Source: Bacteroidales bacterium F22 (lineage in GTDB: Bacteria > Bacteroidota > Bacteroidia > Bacteroidales > Bacteroidaceae). Taken from it: a DNA stretch of 64,000 nucleotides. The translations under genes and the position numbers were made by a program. Of this stretch, positions 28,347-38,100 are shown one piece after another. The stretch's first letter is position 1. Each line of letters opens with the position of its first letter. Location of the stretch: contig CP095414.1 of the NCBI GenBank assembly GCA_029541985.1, forward strand, positions 2,763,001 through 2,827,000, given 5' to 3'. The notes beneath the pieces were generated by a model, which was not told the DNA's origin, made no database searches, and saw nothing but the letters and a program-made list of their open reading frames with translations.

Positions 28347-30287
28347 TTATTTCTTTTTTTCGCCCATTTTCTTATCGATTTCATTAAATAAGCACCCATC
28401 TCGTAACGCAATGATATTTTTATTTCTCATCTTGGTGATGAGTCTGTTGAACTGAAGATTATTCAGAGCTGTCCATTGTCTGCTGACTTCTCTAAGGGTC
28501 AGTGGGCCCGGAGCTTGCTCCAATTGTTCCATAATCAGCTGTTGATATTTAGCTTCCATCTCTTTTGAAAGCGTCCCTTTCTTGTGCTGTTCGATACATA
28601 CGTCACATTGTCCACAGTTATGATTACATTTCTCTCCGAAGTAATACAATAACAATCGGGATCGACACTTCTTCTCACTAGTCATATAGGCAATCATAGC
28701 CTCCACACGAATCTTATATCGATGCAGTTGAACCTGATAGACTTCTTTAGGGATATTGATATGTCGTTTCTCCTCCCTCCGTTGAAGGAATGTGATGGTA
28801 CAAGTTTTCTTGGCAGGGATATAACTAATGATTCCGTAGTTATCCATGGTCTTGAGATGCTGATAGACGATATTCCTATCCAGATTGATTTGTTCAGCAA
28901 TCATACTTTCACTGATAGTAACGTATTGAGAGAACAGTCCCGTATATTTTCTCAGTGCAGTACGGATAATCATATCCTTCTCTTCTGTCAAGGTATCCAA
29001 TCGGAACAACTGGCTCTTGGTCACGGTAATCATCATCCGTGATCGGTTGTCATTATTCGAATTGTACTGTAACCACCCAGCCGCTCCCAGTATTTGCAAT
29101 GAACTGATGACCGGAATAGGAAACATCTTGTAGCGGACACAAAACTTATCCAAGTCAAATTGCCTAGTCACTTGATACCCATCCCCCATAGCCATATGTA
29201 AGAATTGGCATACATTCTCATACACCTCTTTAATATAGCTCAATTCGGGAAACTTCTCAGCGATTCGTTTACGAAGCAATGCAGCGTCTTTGGTCGTCTT
29301 GAGTAATATGGCATAGGCTTTGTGCCCATCTCGTCCCGCTCGTCCTGCTTCTTGAAAGTATGCTTCGACAGAATCTGGTGTGTCCACATGAATTACACAT
29401 CGGACATCAGGCTTATCTATACCCATACCAAAGGCATTGGTAGACACCATGACGCGCACCTTATCATATTGCCATAACTTCTGACGCATATCTTTGACCT
29501 CATTGTTCAGTCCCGCATGATAGCTAGTGGCAGCGATGCCTGCACTGAGCAGAATCTTTTCGATTTCCGCCGTCTTGCTTCTACTGCGTACATAGATGAT
29601 GGCCGAACCTGCTATATGCTTAAGGATATGAATTGCTTCTTCCACTTTGTCAGAGGTCTCACGGACGACATAACTCAAGTTCGTTCTTTCGAAACTCATC
29701 CGGAAGCAATTTTCGTGCTCAAACAGAAGTCGTTTCTGGATATCCACTACCACGTGAGGCGTAGCCGTAGCCGTCAGAGCCAGAATCGGCACATGAGGCA
29801 ACAGCTTCCTGACGTTTGCAATCTGAAGATAAGCAGGGCGGAAGTCATAGCCCCATTGGCTGATGCAATGACTCTCATCCACAGTAATCAGATTGACAGA
29901 CATCTTAGTTAACTTGGCACAGAACAGTTCATTTCCTAAACGCTCAGGAGAAATATACAGAAACTTATATCCACCGAAGATGGCATTATCAAGTGTCTGT
30001 ATGACTTCTTCATTTTTCATGCCAGAATAAATGGCAGCAGCAAGAATGCCTCGGCTACGTAAATTGGCCACTTGATCCTTCATCAAAGCGATTAGCGGTG
30101 TGATGACGATACATATGCCCTCCATCGCCAAGGCCGGAACTTGAAAAGTAATTGATTTTCCACCGCCCGTAGGCATCAATCCTAGTGTATCCTGTCCCTT
30201 GCCGACACTCTCGATAATCTCTCGTTGTATCCCCCGAAAGTCATCATACCCCCAATATTTTTTTAATATCTCTAGGTATTTAGTCAT
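28347..30287 (-). CDS. recQ: RecQ-family ATP-dependent DNA helicase
   Basis: 3'-5' superfamily 2 helicase for recombination repair. Walker A 'GLMPTGGGKSITFQVPA', DEAH-type box 'VDESHCISQWGYDFRP', motif VI 'YFQEAGRAGRDG', and the zinc-binding RQC region 'RLLLYYFGEKC' with 'CGQCDVC'. A winged-helix region follows; no HRDC domain is visible. The ATG at 30287 lies inside the end of recJ, so the 652-codon longer frame starting further upstream is not needed. Coupled to recJ by an 8 nt overlap (ATGACTAA). Confidence 0.93.
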   Translation of the reverse strand: MTKYLEILKKYWGYDDFRGIQREIIESVGKGQDTLGLMPTGGGKSITFQVPALAMEGICIVITPLIALMKDQVANLRSRGILAAAIYSGMKNEEVIQTLDNAIFGGYKFLYISPERLGNELFCAKLTKMSVNLITVDESHCISQWGYDFRPAYLQIANVRKLLPHVPILALTATATPHVVVDIQKRLLFEHENCFRMSFERTNLSYVVRETSDKVEEAIHILKHIAGSAIIYVRSRSKTAEIEKILLSAGIAATSYHAGLNNEVKDMRQKLWQYDKVRVMVSTNAFGMGIDKPDVRCVIHVDTPDSVEAYFQEAGRAGRDGHKAYAILLKTTKDAALLRKRIAEKFPELSYIKEVYENVCQFLHMAMGDGYQVTRQFDLDKFCVRYKMFPIPVISSLQILGAAGWLQYNSNNDNRSRMMITVTKSQLFRLDTLTEEKDMIIRTALRKYTGLFSQYVTISESMIAEQINLDRNIVYQHLKTMDNYGIISYIPAKKTCTITFLQRREEKRHINIPKEVYQVQLHRYKIRVEAMIAYMTSEKKCRSRLLLYYFGEKCNHNCGQCDVCIEQHKKGTLSKEMEAKYQQLIMEQLEQAPGPLTLREVSRQWTALNNLQFNRLITKMRNKNIIALRDGCLFNEIDKKMGEKKK

Positions 30288-32013
30288 TTTCGTCCAAGTC
30301 CGCATGGTGAATATCCACTATTTGCAGTTGGATATCTCCTCGTTTATAGGTATTTTCTTCTATGGTGTAGCAGATGTTGAAAGCCCGTTTACTCTTGATA
30401 AATTTGATATGTGGACTCTGTCCGAAAGCGATACCATTGAGTACGTTGTGCGAATTGTTGTCCACCAATTCCAATTTGATATGAGCCTGTCCACGTCCTA
30501 CGACTTTGCTCGTCCCATAATCATAGACTTGTTTGGTTGCAAAGATAGGCTTCTTGTTCCCTGGCCCATAAGGAGCGAATTTCTTCAGGTCGTGACAGAA
30601 CTTCTTACTAATGATTTTGAAGTCAATCACATCCACGATATCGACAAAAGAATCATGAAAATTCTCATCGATATGTGTCTCTACATATTGTTCGAATCGT
30701 TTAGTGAAAATAGGGACATATTTCTCTTCCATCGAAAGTCCAGCAGCATAGGTATGCCCCCCGAAACTGTCGAGAAGATCTCTACAACTCTCTATCGCCT
30801 CATAGATATTAAATCCAGCATACGACCGTGCAGAGCCAGTAGCCAGTCCGCCGTTCATCGTCATGACAATTGTCGGACGCCTATACTCTTCAGTCAGTCT
30901 AGAAGCCACGATTCCGATGACCCCTTTGTGCCATTCCTTATTGTAAATCACGATGCTCTGTTTCTCTTCAAACAAAGGATCTTCCGCCACTAATTTGGTC
31001 GCTTCCTCGGTCATCGCTTTGTCCAAGCTCTTTCGTTGTTCGTTGTAAAGATTAATCTTATCACTGATTTGAGTAGCCTTGAGCATATCCTTTTCAGTGA
31101 GCAAGTCGACCGATTCTTGTCCACACATCATACGTCCCGAAGCATTGATTCTAGGACCTATCTTGAACACGATATCCGTCATCTGTATCTCTTTACCAAC
31201 GAGACCACACCTATCGATGATAGCTTTGAATCCCACACGAGGATTGCTGTTGAGTTGTCGCAGTCCATGATACGCCAATATCCGATTTTCTCCCACCACA
31301 GGGACGATATCCGCAGCGATACTCACGGCTACTAAATCAAGCAAAGGGATGAGATGATGAAAGTCGATATGATTACTCGAAGCAAACCCCTGCATAAACT
31401 TGAACCCGACGCCACACCCCGAAAGATGTGCACACGGATAAGTACTATCAGTTCGTTTAGGATTCAATATTGCCACCGCATCAGGCAGTTGTTCATCCTG
31501 CACATGATGATCGCAAATGATAAAATCAATTCCTTTTGTTTTTGCATACTCCACTTCAGCCACAGCCTTCACTCCGCAATCCAATACGATAATAAGAGAT
31601 ACACCTAATGATGCTGCATGGTCAATGCCATGCTTGGTGACTCCATATCCTTCATCGGTTCGGTCCGGTACATAATAAACGATGTTACTATAATACTTAC
31701 GGATAAACGTATATACCAGTGAGACAGCCGTGGTGCCATCTACATCATAATCCCCATAGACCAATATCCGTTCTTTATTTCCCATTGCTGAGTTCAGTCG
31801 TTTGACGGCTAAATCCATATCATTCATCAAGAAAGGGTCGTGTAGGTCATGGAGTTGAGGCTTAAAAAAAGCTCTTGCTTTTTCTTCGCTATCGATTCCT
31901 CTAGTGATGAGTGCTATTCCGAAGAGTGGGTGAATATTAAGTGCTTCGGCAAGTCGTTTACCTTGTGCTTCTTGTTCAGGTGTATGGCGAATTTTGTTCC
32001 ATTTTTGAATCAT
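30280..32013 (-). CDS. recJ: single-stranded-DNA-specific exonuclease RecJ
   Basis: DHH-family 5'-3' exonuclease on single-stranded DNA for recombination and mismatch repair. DHH motifs 'VYGDYDVDGTTAVSL', 'LDCGVKA' and 'IICDHHVQ', the DHHA1 motif 'SFGGHTYAAGLSM', and a C-terminal OB-fold. Length 577 is normal. Its last codons overlap the recQ start, giving a recJ-recQ repair operon. A TACTTTTG -7-like box lies upstream at 32110-32103 on the minus strand. Confidence 0.95.
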   Translation of the reverse strand: MIQKWNKIRHTPEQEAQGKRLAEALNIHPLFGIALITRGIDSEEKARAFFKPQLHDLHDPFLMNDMDLAVKRLNSAMGNKERILVYGDYDVDGTTAVSLVYTFIRKYYSNIVYYVPDRTDEGYGVTKHGIDHAASLGVSLIIVLDCGVKAVAEVEYAKTKGIDFIICDHHVQDEQLPDAVAILNPKRTDSTYPCAHLSGCGVGFKFMQGFASSNHIDFHHLIPLLDLVAVSIAADIVPVVGENRILAYHGLRQLNSNPRVGFKAIIDRCGLVGKEIQMTDIVFKIGPRINASGRMMCGQESVDLLTEKDMLKATQISDKINLYNEQRKSLDKAMTEEATKLVAEDPLFEEKQSIVIYNKEWHKGVIGIVASRLTEEYRRPTIVMTMNGGLATGSARSYAGFNIYEAIESCRDLLDSFGGHTYAAGLSMEEKYVPIFTKRFEQYVETHIDENFHDSFVDIVDVIDFKIISKKFCHDLKKFAPYGPGNKKPIFATKQVYDYGTSKVVGRGQAHIKLELVDNNSHNVLNGIAFGQSPHIKFIKSKRAFNICYTIEENTYKRGDIQLQIVDIHHADLDEND

Positions 32014-32247
32014 TATATATTGTATTATTTTTTCAGCTTAAAGGAGTGACGTCATCAAAAGATGAATGGTATCTCTTCATCAGTACAGAAAAGACAACTC
32101 ATCAAAAGTAATAATCATTTGGGCATAAGTATGGAGAAGAACAGTTCTCCGATACTATTTTGAATTTAACGCACTCAATTTTGTGTAAATGTAGAGAAAA
32201 AAAGTGGTTTATTTCGTTTTTACAATGATAAAAATGGCTTTTTTTAA

Positions 32248-32255
32248 TACCTTTG
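32248..32255 (+). promoter_or_regulatory. -7 box TACCTTTG immediately before tsaC
   Basis: TAnnTTTG match ending only 5 bp before the ATG at 32261. Transcription would begin at or next to the start codon, implying a leaderless mRNA. Confidence 0.6.
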
Positions 32256-32260
32256 CGTAA

Positions 32261-32824
32261 ATGAATGAAGAAATAAAAAAAGCGATAAAAGTGATGACCG
32301 ATGGTGGGGTCATTTTGTATCCTACAGACACTATTTGGGGCATCGGTTGTGATGCCACCAACGAGAAAGCTGTAGCCCGAGTTTACGAAATAAAAAGACG
32401 AATTGATAGCAAAGCGTTGATTTGTCTAGTGGACAATGCGGTAAAGATTGATTTCTATGTCGATACACCGCCTGAAGTCGCTTTTGATTTGATTGAAGCA
32501 TCCGATAAGCCACTAACAATAATCTATGACAACGGAAGAAATCTAGCGCCTAATCTTCTCGCAGAAGATGGGAGTATTGGCATCCGAGTGACTGCAGAAG
32601 AAGTGAGTCAGCAGTTATGCAGACAATTCCGCAAAGCCATCGTCTCCACGTCTGCCAATATCAGTGGCGAGCCCTCTCCTCAATGTTTTGATGATGTCAG
32701 TGAAGCGATTCGTCAAGCCGTTGATTATATCCTTCCTTTGCGTCAAGAGGAGCAACAGAAGAATAAGCCTTCTAGCATCATCAAATTAGGATCTAGTGGC
32801 GAGGTAAAAATACTAAGACCCTGA
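32261..32824 (+). CDS. tsaC: L-threonylcarbamoyladenylate synthase (Sua5/YrdC)
   Basis: Makes threonylcarbamoyl-AMP from Thr, bicarbonate and ATP for the t6A37 modification of ANN-reading tRNAs. YrdC-domain motifs 'ILYPTDTIWGIGCDA', 'KRRIDSKALICLV', 'GSIGIRVT' and 'IVSTSANISGEPSP' are intact. 187 residues means the short TsaC form without a Sua5 C-terminal domain. The start abuts a -7 box (see the promoter entry). Divergent from recJ; ClC gene follows 85 bp downstream. Confidence 0.94.
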   Translation: MNEEIKKAIKVMTDGGVILYPTDTIWGIGCDATNEKAVARVYEIKRRIDSKALICLVDNAVKIDFYVDTPPEVAFDLIEASDKPLTIIYDNGRNLAPNLLAEDGSIGIRVTAEEVSQQLCRQFRKAIVSTSANISGEPSPQCFDDVSEAIRQAVDYILPLRQEEQQKNKPSSIIKLGSSGEVKILRP

Positions 32825-32909
32825 TAAGTCTTATTTTCGTGGCCCCAATAGGACCGCGCTACTCCCATGTTATATGCTTGAAATGATTTAAATGATATTA
32901 TAGAGATTG

Positions 32910-34697
32910 ATGAAAAAAGGAACAATTAGTTTACAACAAAAACTTATCAACTGGCGTGAGTCATCTATTAGCGAGAAGCAATTCATATTGCTCTTGAGTT
33001 TAATAGTTGGAGTTTTGACTTCATTAGCTGCCTATCTACTGAAGCGGATGATTGAGTACATCCGACATATGTTAATAGAAAATTTCCATATCGAAGGAGC
33101 CAACTGGATGTATTTGATCTATCCAGTGATTGGTATCTTACTCACCTTCTTATTTGTCCGCTATGTAGTCAGAGACGACATCTCCCATGGAGTGACTAAA
33201 ATCCTCTATTCGATTAGTCGCAGCAAAGCCAGAATCAAACTACACAACACTTGGTCTAGTGTCATCGCTAGTTCCATTACCATCGGTTTCGGTGGTTCCG
33301 TAGGAGCAGAGTCTCCGATAGTACTGACCGGTTCCGCCATTGGGTCCAATCTAGGTAACTTCTTTCACCTCAATCAGCGTACGTTGATGCTCCTTGTGGG
33401 TTGTGGAGCTGCGGGGGCCATCTCAGGCATCTTCAAAGCCCCCATCGCAGGACTTGTCTTCACCATCGAAGTATTGATGATTGACTTGACGATGACCTCT
33501 CTGCTTCCCTTACTCTTATCTTCAGTATCTGCCGCCGTCGTATCGTATATCCTTACCGGTCAGAGTGCGATGTTTGAGTTCCGCATGGACCAGCACTTTG
33601 CGCTAGACCGTATTCCCTATGTGATTCTGTTAGGTATCTTTTGCGGGTTGATTTCGCTATACTTCACTCGTGCGATGACTTGGTTTGAAGACATCTTCCA
33701 ACACTTCAAAAGTCCCTATACGAAATGGCTCGTAGGTGGAGCCGTCTTGAGTATTTTGATTTTCTTATTCCCGATACTCTATGGAGAAGGGTATGAAGTC
33801 ATCGAAGTAATCATCAACGGAACCAGTCACAACTGGAATGAATTGATGGACTCTTCCTTCTTCTATGGCAATTCGAACCTCTTACTTCCTTTCTTGGGAC
33901 TCGTGATGCTCACCAAAGTATTTGCTTCTAGTGCTACCAATGGTGGTGGCGGTTGTGGTGGTTTATTTGCACCATCGCTCTTCTTGGGTAGTATCACTGG
34001 TTTCTTCTTCAGTCACTCGTCCAATTTGCTAGGCACCTTCTCCATCCTTCCTGAGAAGAATTTTGCATTGATGGGTATGGCTGGTGTGATGAGCGCGGTG
34101 ATGCATGCACCTTTGACTGGTGTGTTTTTGATTGCCGAATTGACAGGAGGTTATGACCTCTTCATTCCGTTGATGATAACTAGTGCAAGTGCTTATTTGA
34201 CTATCTTAGCCTTCGAACCTCATAGCATCTACAATATCCGTTTGGCTAAGAAGGGTGATTTGATTACTCATCACAAAGACAAAGCCGTATTGACCTTGAT
34301 GCGAATGGAGAATGTAGTCGAGCATAATTTCCGTGTGATTCATCCCGACATGGACTTAGGACAACTCGTCAAAGAGATAGCCCTTTCACACCGAAATATA
34401 TTTCCTGTTGTAGATGATGAAGGCGTCCTCAGAGGTATCGTCTTGCTTGATGACATCCGAAATATCATGTTTAGGCAAGAACTCTATCATCGCTTCAAAG
34501 TCAACAAATTGATGACGACTGTCCCAGATAAATTGCTGATAACCGACAGTATGGAACAAGTGATGAACCGCTTCGACAAGACCCACGCATGGAATTTGCC
34601 CGTCGTCGATGACAACGGCATCTATTTAGGATTCGTCTCTAAATCAAAGATATTCAACAGCTATCGTCAAGTGTTGGTCAATTTTTCTGAAGATTAA
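32910..34697 (+). CDS. ClC-family chloride channel/transporter with CBS domains
   Basis: Inner-membrane chloride transport protein. About ten or more hydrophobic helices with the ClC filter motifs 'GGSVGAESPIVLTGSAIG' (Glu in the gating position), 'GAAGAISGIFKAPIAG', 'NGGGGCGGLFAPSLFLG' and 'VMHAPLTGVFLIAEL'. The C-terminal ~140 residues form a CBS pair that probably senses adenine nucleotides. The ATG at 32910 is chosen over a TTG one codon earlier. Lies upstream of fmt in the same direction (26 bp gap). Confidence 0.93.
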   Translation: MKKGTISLQQKLINWRESSISEKQFILLLSLIVGVLTSLAAYLLKRMIEYIRHMLIENFHIEGANWMYLIYPVIGILLTFLFVRYVVRDDISHGVTKILYSISRSKARIKLHNTWSSVIASSITIGFGGSVGAESPIVLTGSAIGSNLGNFFHLNQRTLMLLVGCGAAGAISGIFKAPIAGLVFTIEVLMIDLTMTSLLPLLLSSVSAAVVSYILTGQSAMFEFRMDQHFALDRIPYVILLGIFCGLISLYFTRAMTWFEDIFQHFKSPYTKWLVGGAVLSILIFLFPILYGEGYEVIEVIINGTSHNWNELMDSSFFYGNSNLLLPFLGLVMLTKVFASSATNGGGGCGGLFAPSLFLGSITGFFFSHSSNLLGTFSILPEKNFALMGMAGVMSAVMHAPLTGVFLIAELTGGYDLFIPLMITSASAYLTILAFEPHSIYNIRLAKKGDLITHHKDKAVLTLMRMENVVEHNFRVIHPDMDLGQLVKEIALSHRNIFPVVDDEGVLRGIVLLDDIRNIMFRQELYHRFKVNKLMTTVPDKLLITDSMEQVMNRFDKTHAWNLPVVDDNGIYLGFVSKSKIFNSYRQVLVNFSED

Positions 34698-34723
34698 CCG
34701 ATAATAAAAGAATAACAGTCAAT

Positions 34724-35746
34724 ATGAAGGATAAAAAAGAATTGAGAATCGTCTATATGGGTACTCCAGATTTTGCTGTGGAACCCCTCCGCCGACTTGT
34801 TGAAGGTGGTTACCATATCGTCGGTGTCATCACGATGCCCGACAAGCCAGCTGGACGTGGTCATAAATTACAACATTCAGCAGTCAAGAAATATGCTCTT
34901 GAGTGTTCACTCCCTATATTACAGCCCGTCAAACTGAAAGACGAATCGTTTCTCGAGTCGTTGAAAGCTTGGCAGGCCGATCTCCAAATCGTAGTTGCTT
35001 TCAGGATGTTGCCCGAAGTCGTATGGGCCATGCCTCCGATGGGTACTTTTAATCTCCATGCTTCGTTGCTTCCTCAGTATCGTGGAGCCGCTCCTATCAA
35101 TTGGGCTGTCATCAATGGGGACACGGAGACTGGTATCACTACCTTCTTCTTAGAGCATGCTATAGATACAGGGAACATCATTCAGCAAGAACGTATTCCC
35201 ATCGAAGATACAGATGATGTAGGCATCGTCCATGATAAGTTGATGAATCTAGGAGCCGACCTCGTACTCCATACCGTGGATGCCCTCTTGGCCGGTACCG
35301 TGACCGCCATTCCTCAGCAACAGTTGGCGACAGCTACAGAACTTCGCCCTGCGCCCAAGATTTTCAAGGACACCTGCCGTATCGATTGGAATCAGCCGAT
35401 GAAGAAAGTATATGACTTCGTGCGCGGACTTTCCCCTCATCCTGTGGCTTGGACTCGTTTGGAACAAGGAGATCAGTCCCTCGTATTCAAAATCTATCGG
35501 ACAGAAAAGGTCACTGCTGAGCAACTCTTATCTCATGATACCTTCACAGCGGCTAGTCAGGGTCTCGTTGCAGGAGCAGTTCCAGGAACCATCGTATGTG
35601 ACGGTAAGAAGCAGTTATGCATCGCCACCAGTGATGGTTGGATTCGTGTGAAAGAACTCCAAGTACCGGGCAAGCGACGTATGCACGTAGACGACTACTT
35701 ACGAGGGTACAGAGGTGACCCTTTGGAAGAAGCTCATTTCTGTTGA
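34724..35746 (+). CDS. fmt: methionyl-tRNA formyltransferase
   Basis: Formylates initiator Met-tRNA using 10-formyl-THF. 'RIVYMGTPDFAVEPL' at the N-terminus, 'TMPDKPAGRGHKL'-like 'MPDKPAGRGHKLQ', the catalytic 'FNLHASLLPQYRGAAPINW' and 'TGITTFFLEHAIDTG', then the C-terminal OB-like tRNA-binding domain. 340 residues. Part of the forward run tsaC to glmM. Confidence 0.96.
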   Translation: MKDKKELRIVYMGTPDFAVEPLRRLVEGGYHIVGVITMPDKPAGRGHKLQHSAVKKYALECSLPILQPVKLKDESFLESLKAWQADLQIVVAFRMLPEVVWAMPPMGTFNLHASLLPQYRGAAPINWAVINGDTETGITTFFLEHAIDTGNIIQQERIPIEDTDDVGIVHDKLMNLGADLVLHTVDALLAGTVTAIPQQQLATATELRPAPKIFKDTCRIDWNQPMKKVYDFVRGLSPHPVAWTRLEQGDQSLVFKIYRTEKVTAEQLLSHDTFTAASQGLVAGAVPGTIVCDGKKQLCIATSDGWIRVKELQVPGKRRMHVDDYLRGYRGDPLEEAHFC

Positions 35747-35805
35747 TTTCCGATAGGGTAATATCCCATAAATTAGAAGATTATAAACCATAAAAGTGAA
35801 TCCAA

Positions 35806-36459
35806 ATGACTATTGTATCCCCCTCTTTATTATCTGCTGATTTTGCAGATTTGAAATCCGATGTTGCTATGATTAATCGTAGCGATGCTGACTGGTTGCA
35901 TATCGATGTGATGGATGGTGTCTTTGTACCGAATATCTCATTTGGTTTTCCCATTCTAAAATCGATAAACCCTATCTTGAAGAAGAAGTTAGACGTTCAT
36001 TTGATGATCGTAGAACCTCAGAAATTCATTCCCGAGTTGAGTGCGCTCAATACCCATATCATGAATGTACACTATGAAGTATGTCCGCATCTTCATCGTG
36101 TCGTTCAGCAAATCAAAGATGCCGGTATGCTCCCCGCCGTGACGCTCAATCCAGCCACGCCAGTGAGTGTGCTCGAAGACATCCTCCCAGACCTACATAT
36201 GGTTCTTTTGATGAGTGTCAACCCTGGTTTTGGTGGGCAAAAATTCATCACCCACACCTTATCCAAGTGTGCTCGTTTGCGTAAGATGATTGACGATGCA
36301 GGACTTCATACCCTGATAGAAATCGATGGAGGCGTGAATGTGCAGACCGGTCAGCAGTTGGTCGAAGTAGGGGCTGATGTCCTTGTTGCCGGCAGTGCCG
36401 TATTCGGAGCCGATTCTCCAGAAGAGATGATTAGTACGTTGCACCAATTGCATCGCTAA
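35806..36459 (+). CDS. rpe: ribulose-phosphate 3-epimerase
   Basis: Interconverts ribulose-5-P and xylulose-5-P in the pentose phosphate pathway. TIM barrel with 'SPSLLSADFADLKSD', 'WLHIDVMDGVFVPNISFG', 'LDVHLMI', 'VNPGFGGQKFI', 'EIDGGVNVQT' and the phosphate-binding 'LVAGSAVFG'. 217 residues, standard length. Nine bases before the comEC gene. Confidence 0.97.
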   Translation: MTIVSPSLLSADFADLKSDVAMINRSDADWLHIDVMDGVFVPNISFGFPILKSINPILKKKLDVHLMIVEPQKFIPELSALNTHIMNVHYEVCPHLHRVVQQIKDAGMLPAVTLNPATPVSVLEDILPDLHMVLLMSVNPGFGGQKFITHTLSKCARLRKMIDDAGLHTLIEIDGGVNVQTGQQLVEVGADVLVAGSAVFGADSPEEMISTLHQLHR

Positions 36460-36468
36460 GCACCTCTC

Positions 36469-38037
36469 ATGCACCGCTATCCCTTAATAGCCGTTCTTAT
36501 CCCTCTGATACTATTTATCCTTGTCGTTGATGCTAGTTATCAGAGGGAAGCTCCTGTCTATCCTAAGGAAACGACCTCCTATCTTGTTGAGGTATTAGCA
36601 AATCCTGTTCGTCGCCCCAAGACGTGGCGAATGCCAGTTGCTCTACTAGCCTATAAACAGCGTGATAGTATTCAAGTACGTCTCTCCTCAGATGCCATGA
36701 ACCAAGCGATGATCTATTTGATGGTCGATAGTGGGGTACCGCTTCCCCGTTGTTCGGACCGTCTGTGGTTGACCACCCGTATGGTATCCATCTCCGATAG
36801 CACGGCAAACCTTCCAGCTTATTATCAGCAGTACCTATATCACAATGGTTACCCCTTTACCGCCGTAGTCTATCCCGACAAGTGGACACTTTTCTCTCCC
36901 GGAATCTTACCCGACCTATACCGAAGTACCCCGTTGCGAAGACGCATCTCAGCCCATTTTGAATATCAGCGACAGCGGCTCTTAAGCTATTACCATACGC
37001 TCTTTCGTCCCGTCGATACTCAGCGTGCAGTCTTTCCTACGATTCCTCTTTCGGACCGTTTCTCCTTATTGGAATCCCTATCTATCGGACAACGTCAACA
37101 CCTCTCAGAGAAAGTCAAGCATGATTTCTCCGCCAGTGGCATCAGCCATCTACTCGCCCTGAGTGGATTTCACTTAGTCATCCTCCTCTTTCCCTTCTTC
37201 TGGTGGCAAAAGCTCGACCGTCGTCTCGGCACACGCATCGTGCAAGCCCTATTAATCGTGCTTACGATGACCTATTTCACTTATCTCTCAGGAGCACCCA
37301 TCTCCCTCTGTAGAGCCTCTCTGCTGCTTGCGAGTTGTTATATCCTCTCTCTCTTCAGTACCCAAATCAGCATCCTTAATAACCTCTTCCTCGTAGCTAT
37401 CGTGATGCTCATCGCACACCCCTTTTGGCTCTTTGACGTAGGATTCCAACTGAGTTTCACCGCCGTTCTCTCCATCCGTATTTTCCATCCCCTGTTGCGC
37501 ATAACCATCCCCGGTAAGAATGCCATAGCAGACCCCATGCCCAGATGGCAAAAGCCCTTGATACGCTACCTCTGGGACCCCTTATCTGTAGCTTTAGCTG
37601 CCCAAATCGGCACCTTTCCCTTGGTCGTCTATCATTTCAATCAGTTCGCTCTCTACGCTATTTTTGCAAGTGTGGTGATGATTCCCATTATCACTCCGAT
37701 ACTCTATCTTGCATGGGGGATGCCCCTTGTTCATCTAGCTATCACTCAGCTAGGACAAATCGTATCGCACGACTTTAGTTCCTTCTCCAAGCTGCTAGAC
37801 CATCTTTTAGCCCCCTTCTTGTCCACCTTGTTAGGAGCGATGCTCTATGTAGCACAAACAGTAAATCAACTCCCCAGCGCAAGTATCCACTTCCGAGATC
37901 TGCAATGGTTCGAATTAACCATCAATTATGGGATTGTATGCTGCATATACCAGTTACTGAAGACCAAAAAACATCTTTTTTACAGCATGCTTCTTCTTAT
38001 TTTGATATTCCTATTGCTTATCCTCTCCCGATTCTAA
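36469..38037 (+). CDS. comEC: ComEC/Rec2-family competence membrane protein, short form
   Basis: Inner-membrane channel family for uptake of single-stranded DNA. A short N-terminal soluble domain precedes the competence domain with many membrane helices, including the signature 'GISHLLALSGFHLVIL' and 'LSGAPISLCRASLLLASCYI'. It ends after the last helices at 522 residues, without the C-terminal metallo-beta-lactamase domain of longer ComEC proteins; short forms are common in this phylum. Natural transformation cannot be inferred from this gene alone. Confidence 0.85.
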   Translation: MHRYPLIAVLIPLILFILVVDASYQREAPVYPKETTSYLVEVLANPVRRPKTWRMPVALLAYKQRDSIQVRLSSDAMNQAMIYLMVDSGVPLPRCSDRLWLTTRMVSISDSTANLPAYYQQYLYHNGYPFTAVVYPDKWTLFSPGILPDLYRSTPLRRRISAHFEYQRQRLLSYYHTLFRPVDTQRAVFPTIPLSDRFSLLESLSIGQRQHLSEKVKHDFSASGISHLLALSGFHLVILLFPFFWWQKLDRRLGTRIVQALLIVLTMTYFTYLSGAPISLCRASLLLASCYILSLFSTQISILNNLFLVAIVMLIAHPFWLFDVGFQLSFTAVLSIRIFHPLLRITIPGKNAIADPMPRWQKPLIRYLWDPLSVALAAQIGTFPLVVYHFNQFALYAIFASVVMIPIITPILYLAWGMPLVHLAITQLGQIVSHDFSSFSKLLDHLLAPFLSTLLGAMLYVAQTVNQLPSASIHFRDLQWFELTINYGIVCCIYQLLKTKKHLFYSMLLLILIFLLLILSRF

Positions 38038-38046
38038 TAAAAGGGT

Positions 38047-38054
38047 TATATTTG
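38047..38054 (+). promoter_or_regulatory. -7 box TATATTTG upstream of the DHH phosphoesterase gene
   Basis: TAnnTTTG match 46 bp before the ATG at 38101, just after the comEC stop. No convincing -33 element at the normal spacing. Confidence 0.45.
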
Positions 38055-38100
38055 TAATTGAAAAAATAAAAACGAATAAATCAAAATAGAACGATTAGTT

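Noticed and set aside
30199-30993. 264-codon open frame antisense to recJ/recQ
   Set aside because: Overlaps two well-supported genes on the other strand and has no recognisable domain.
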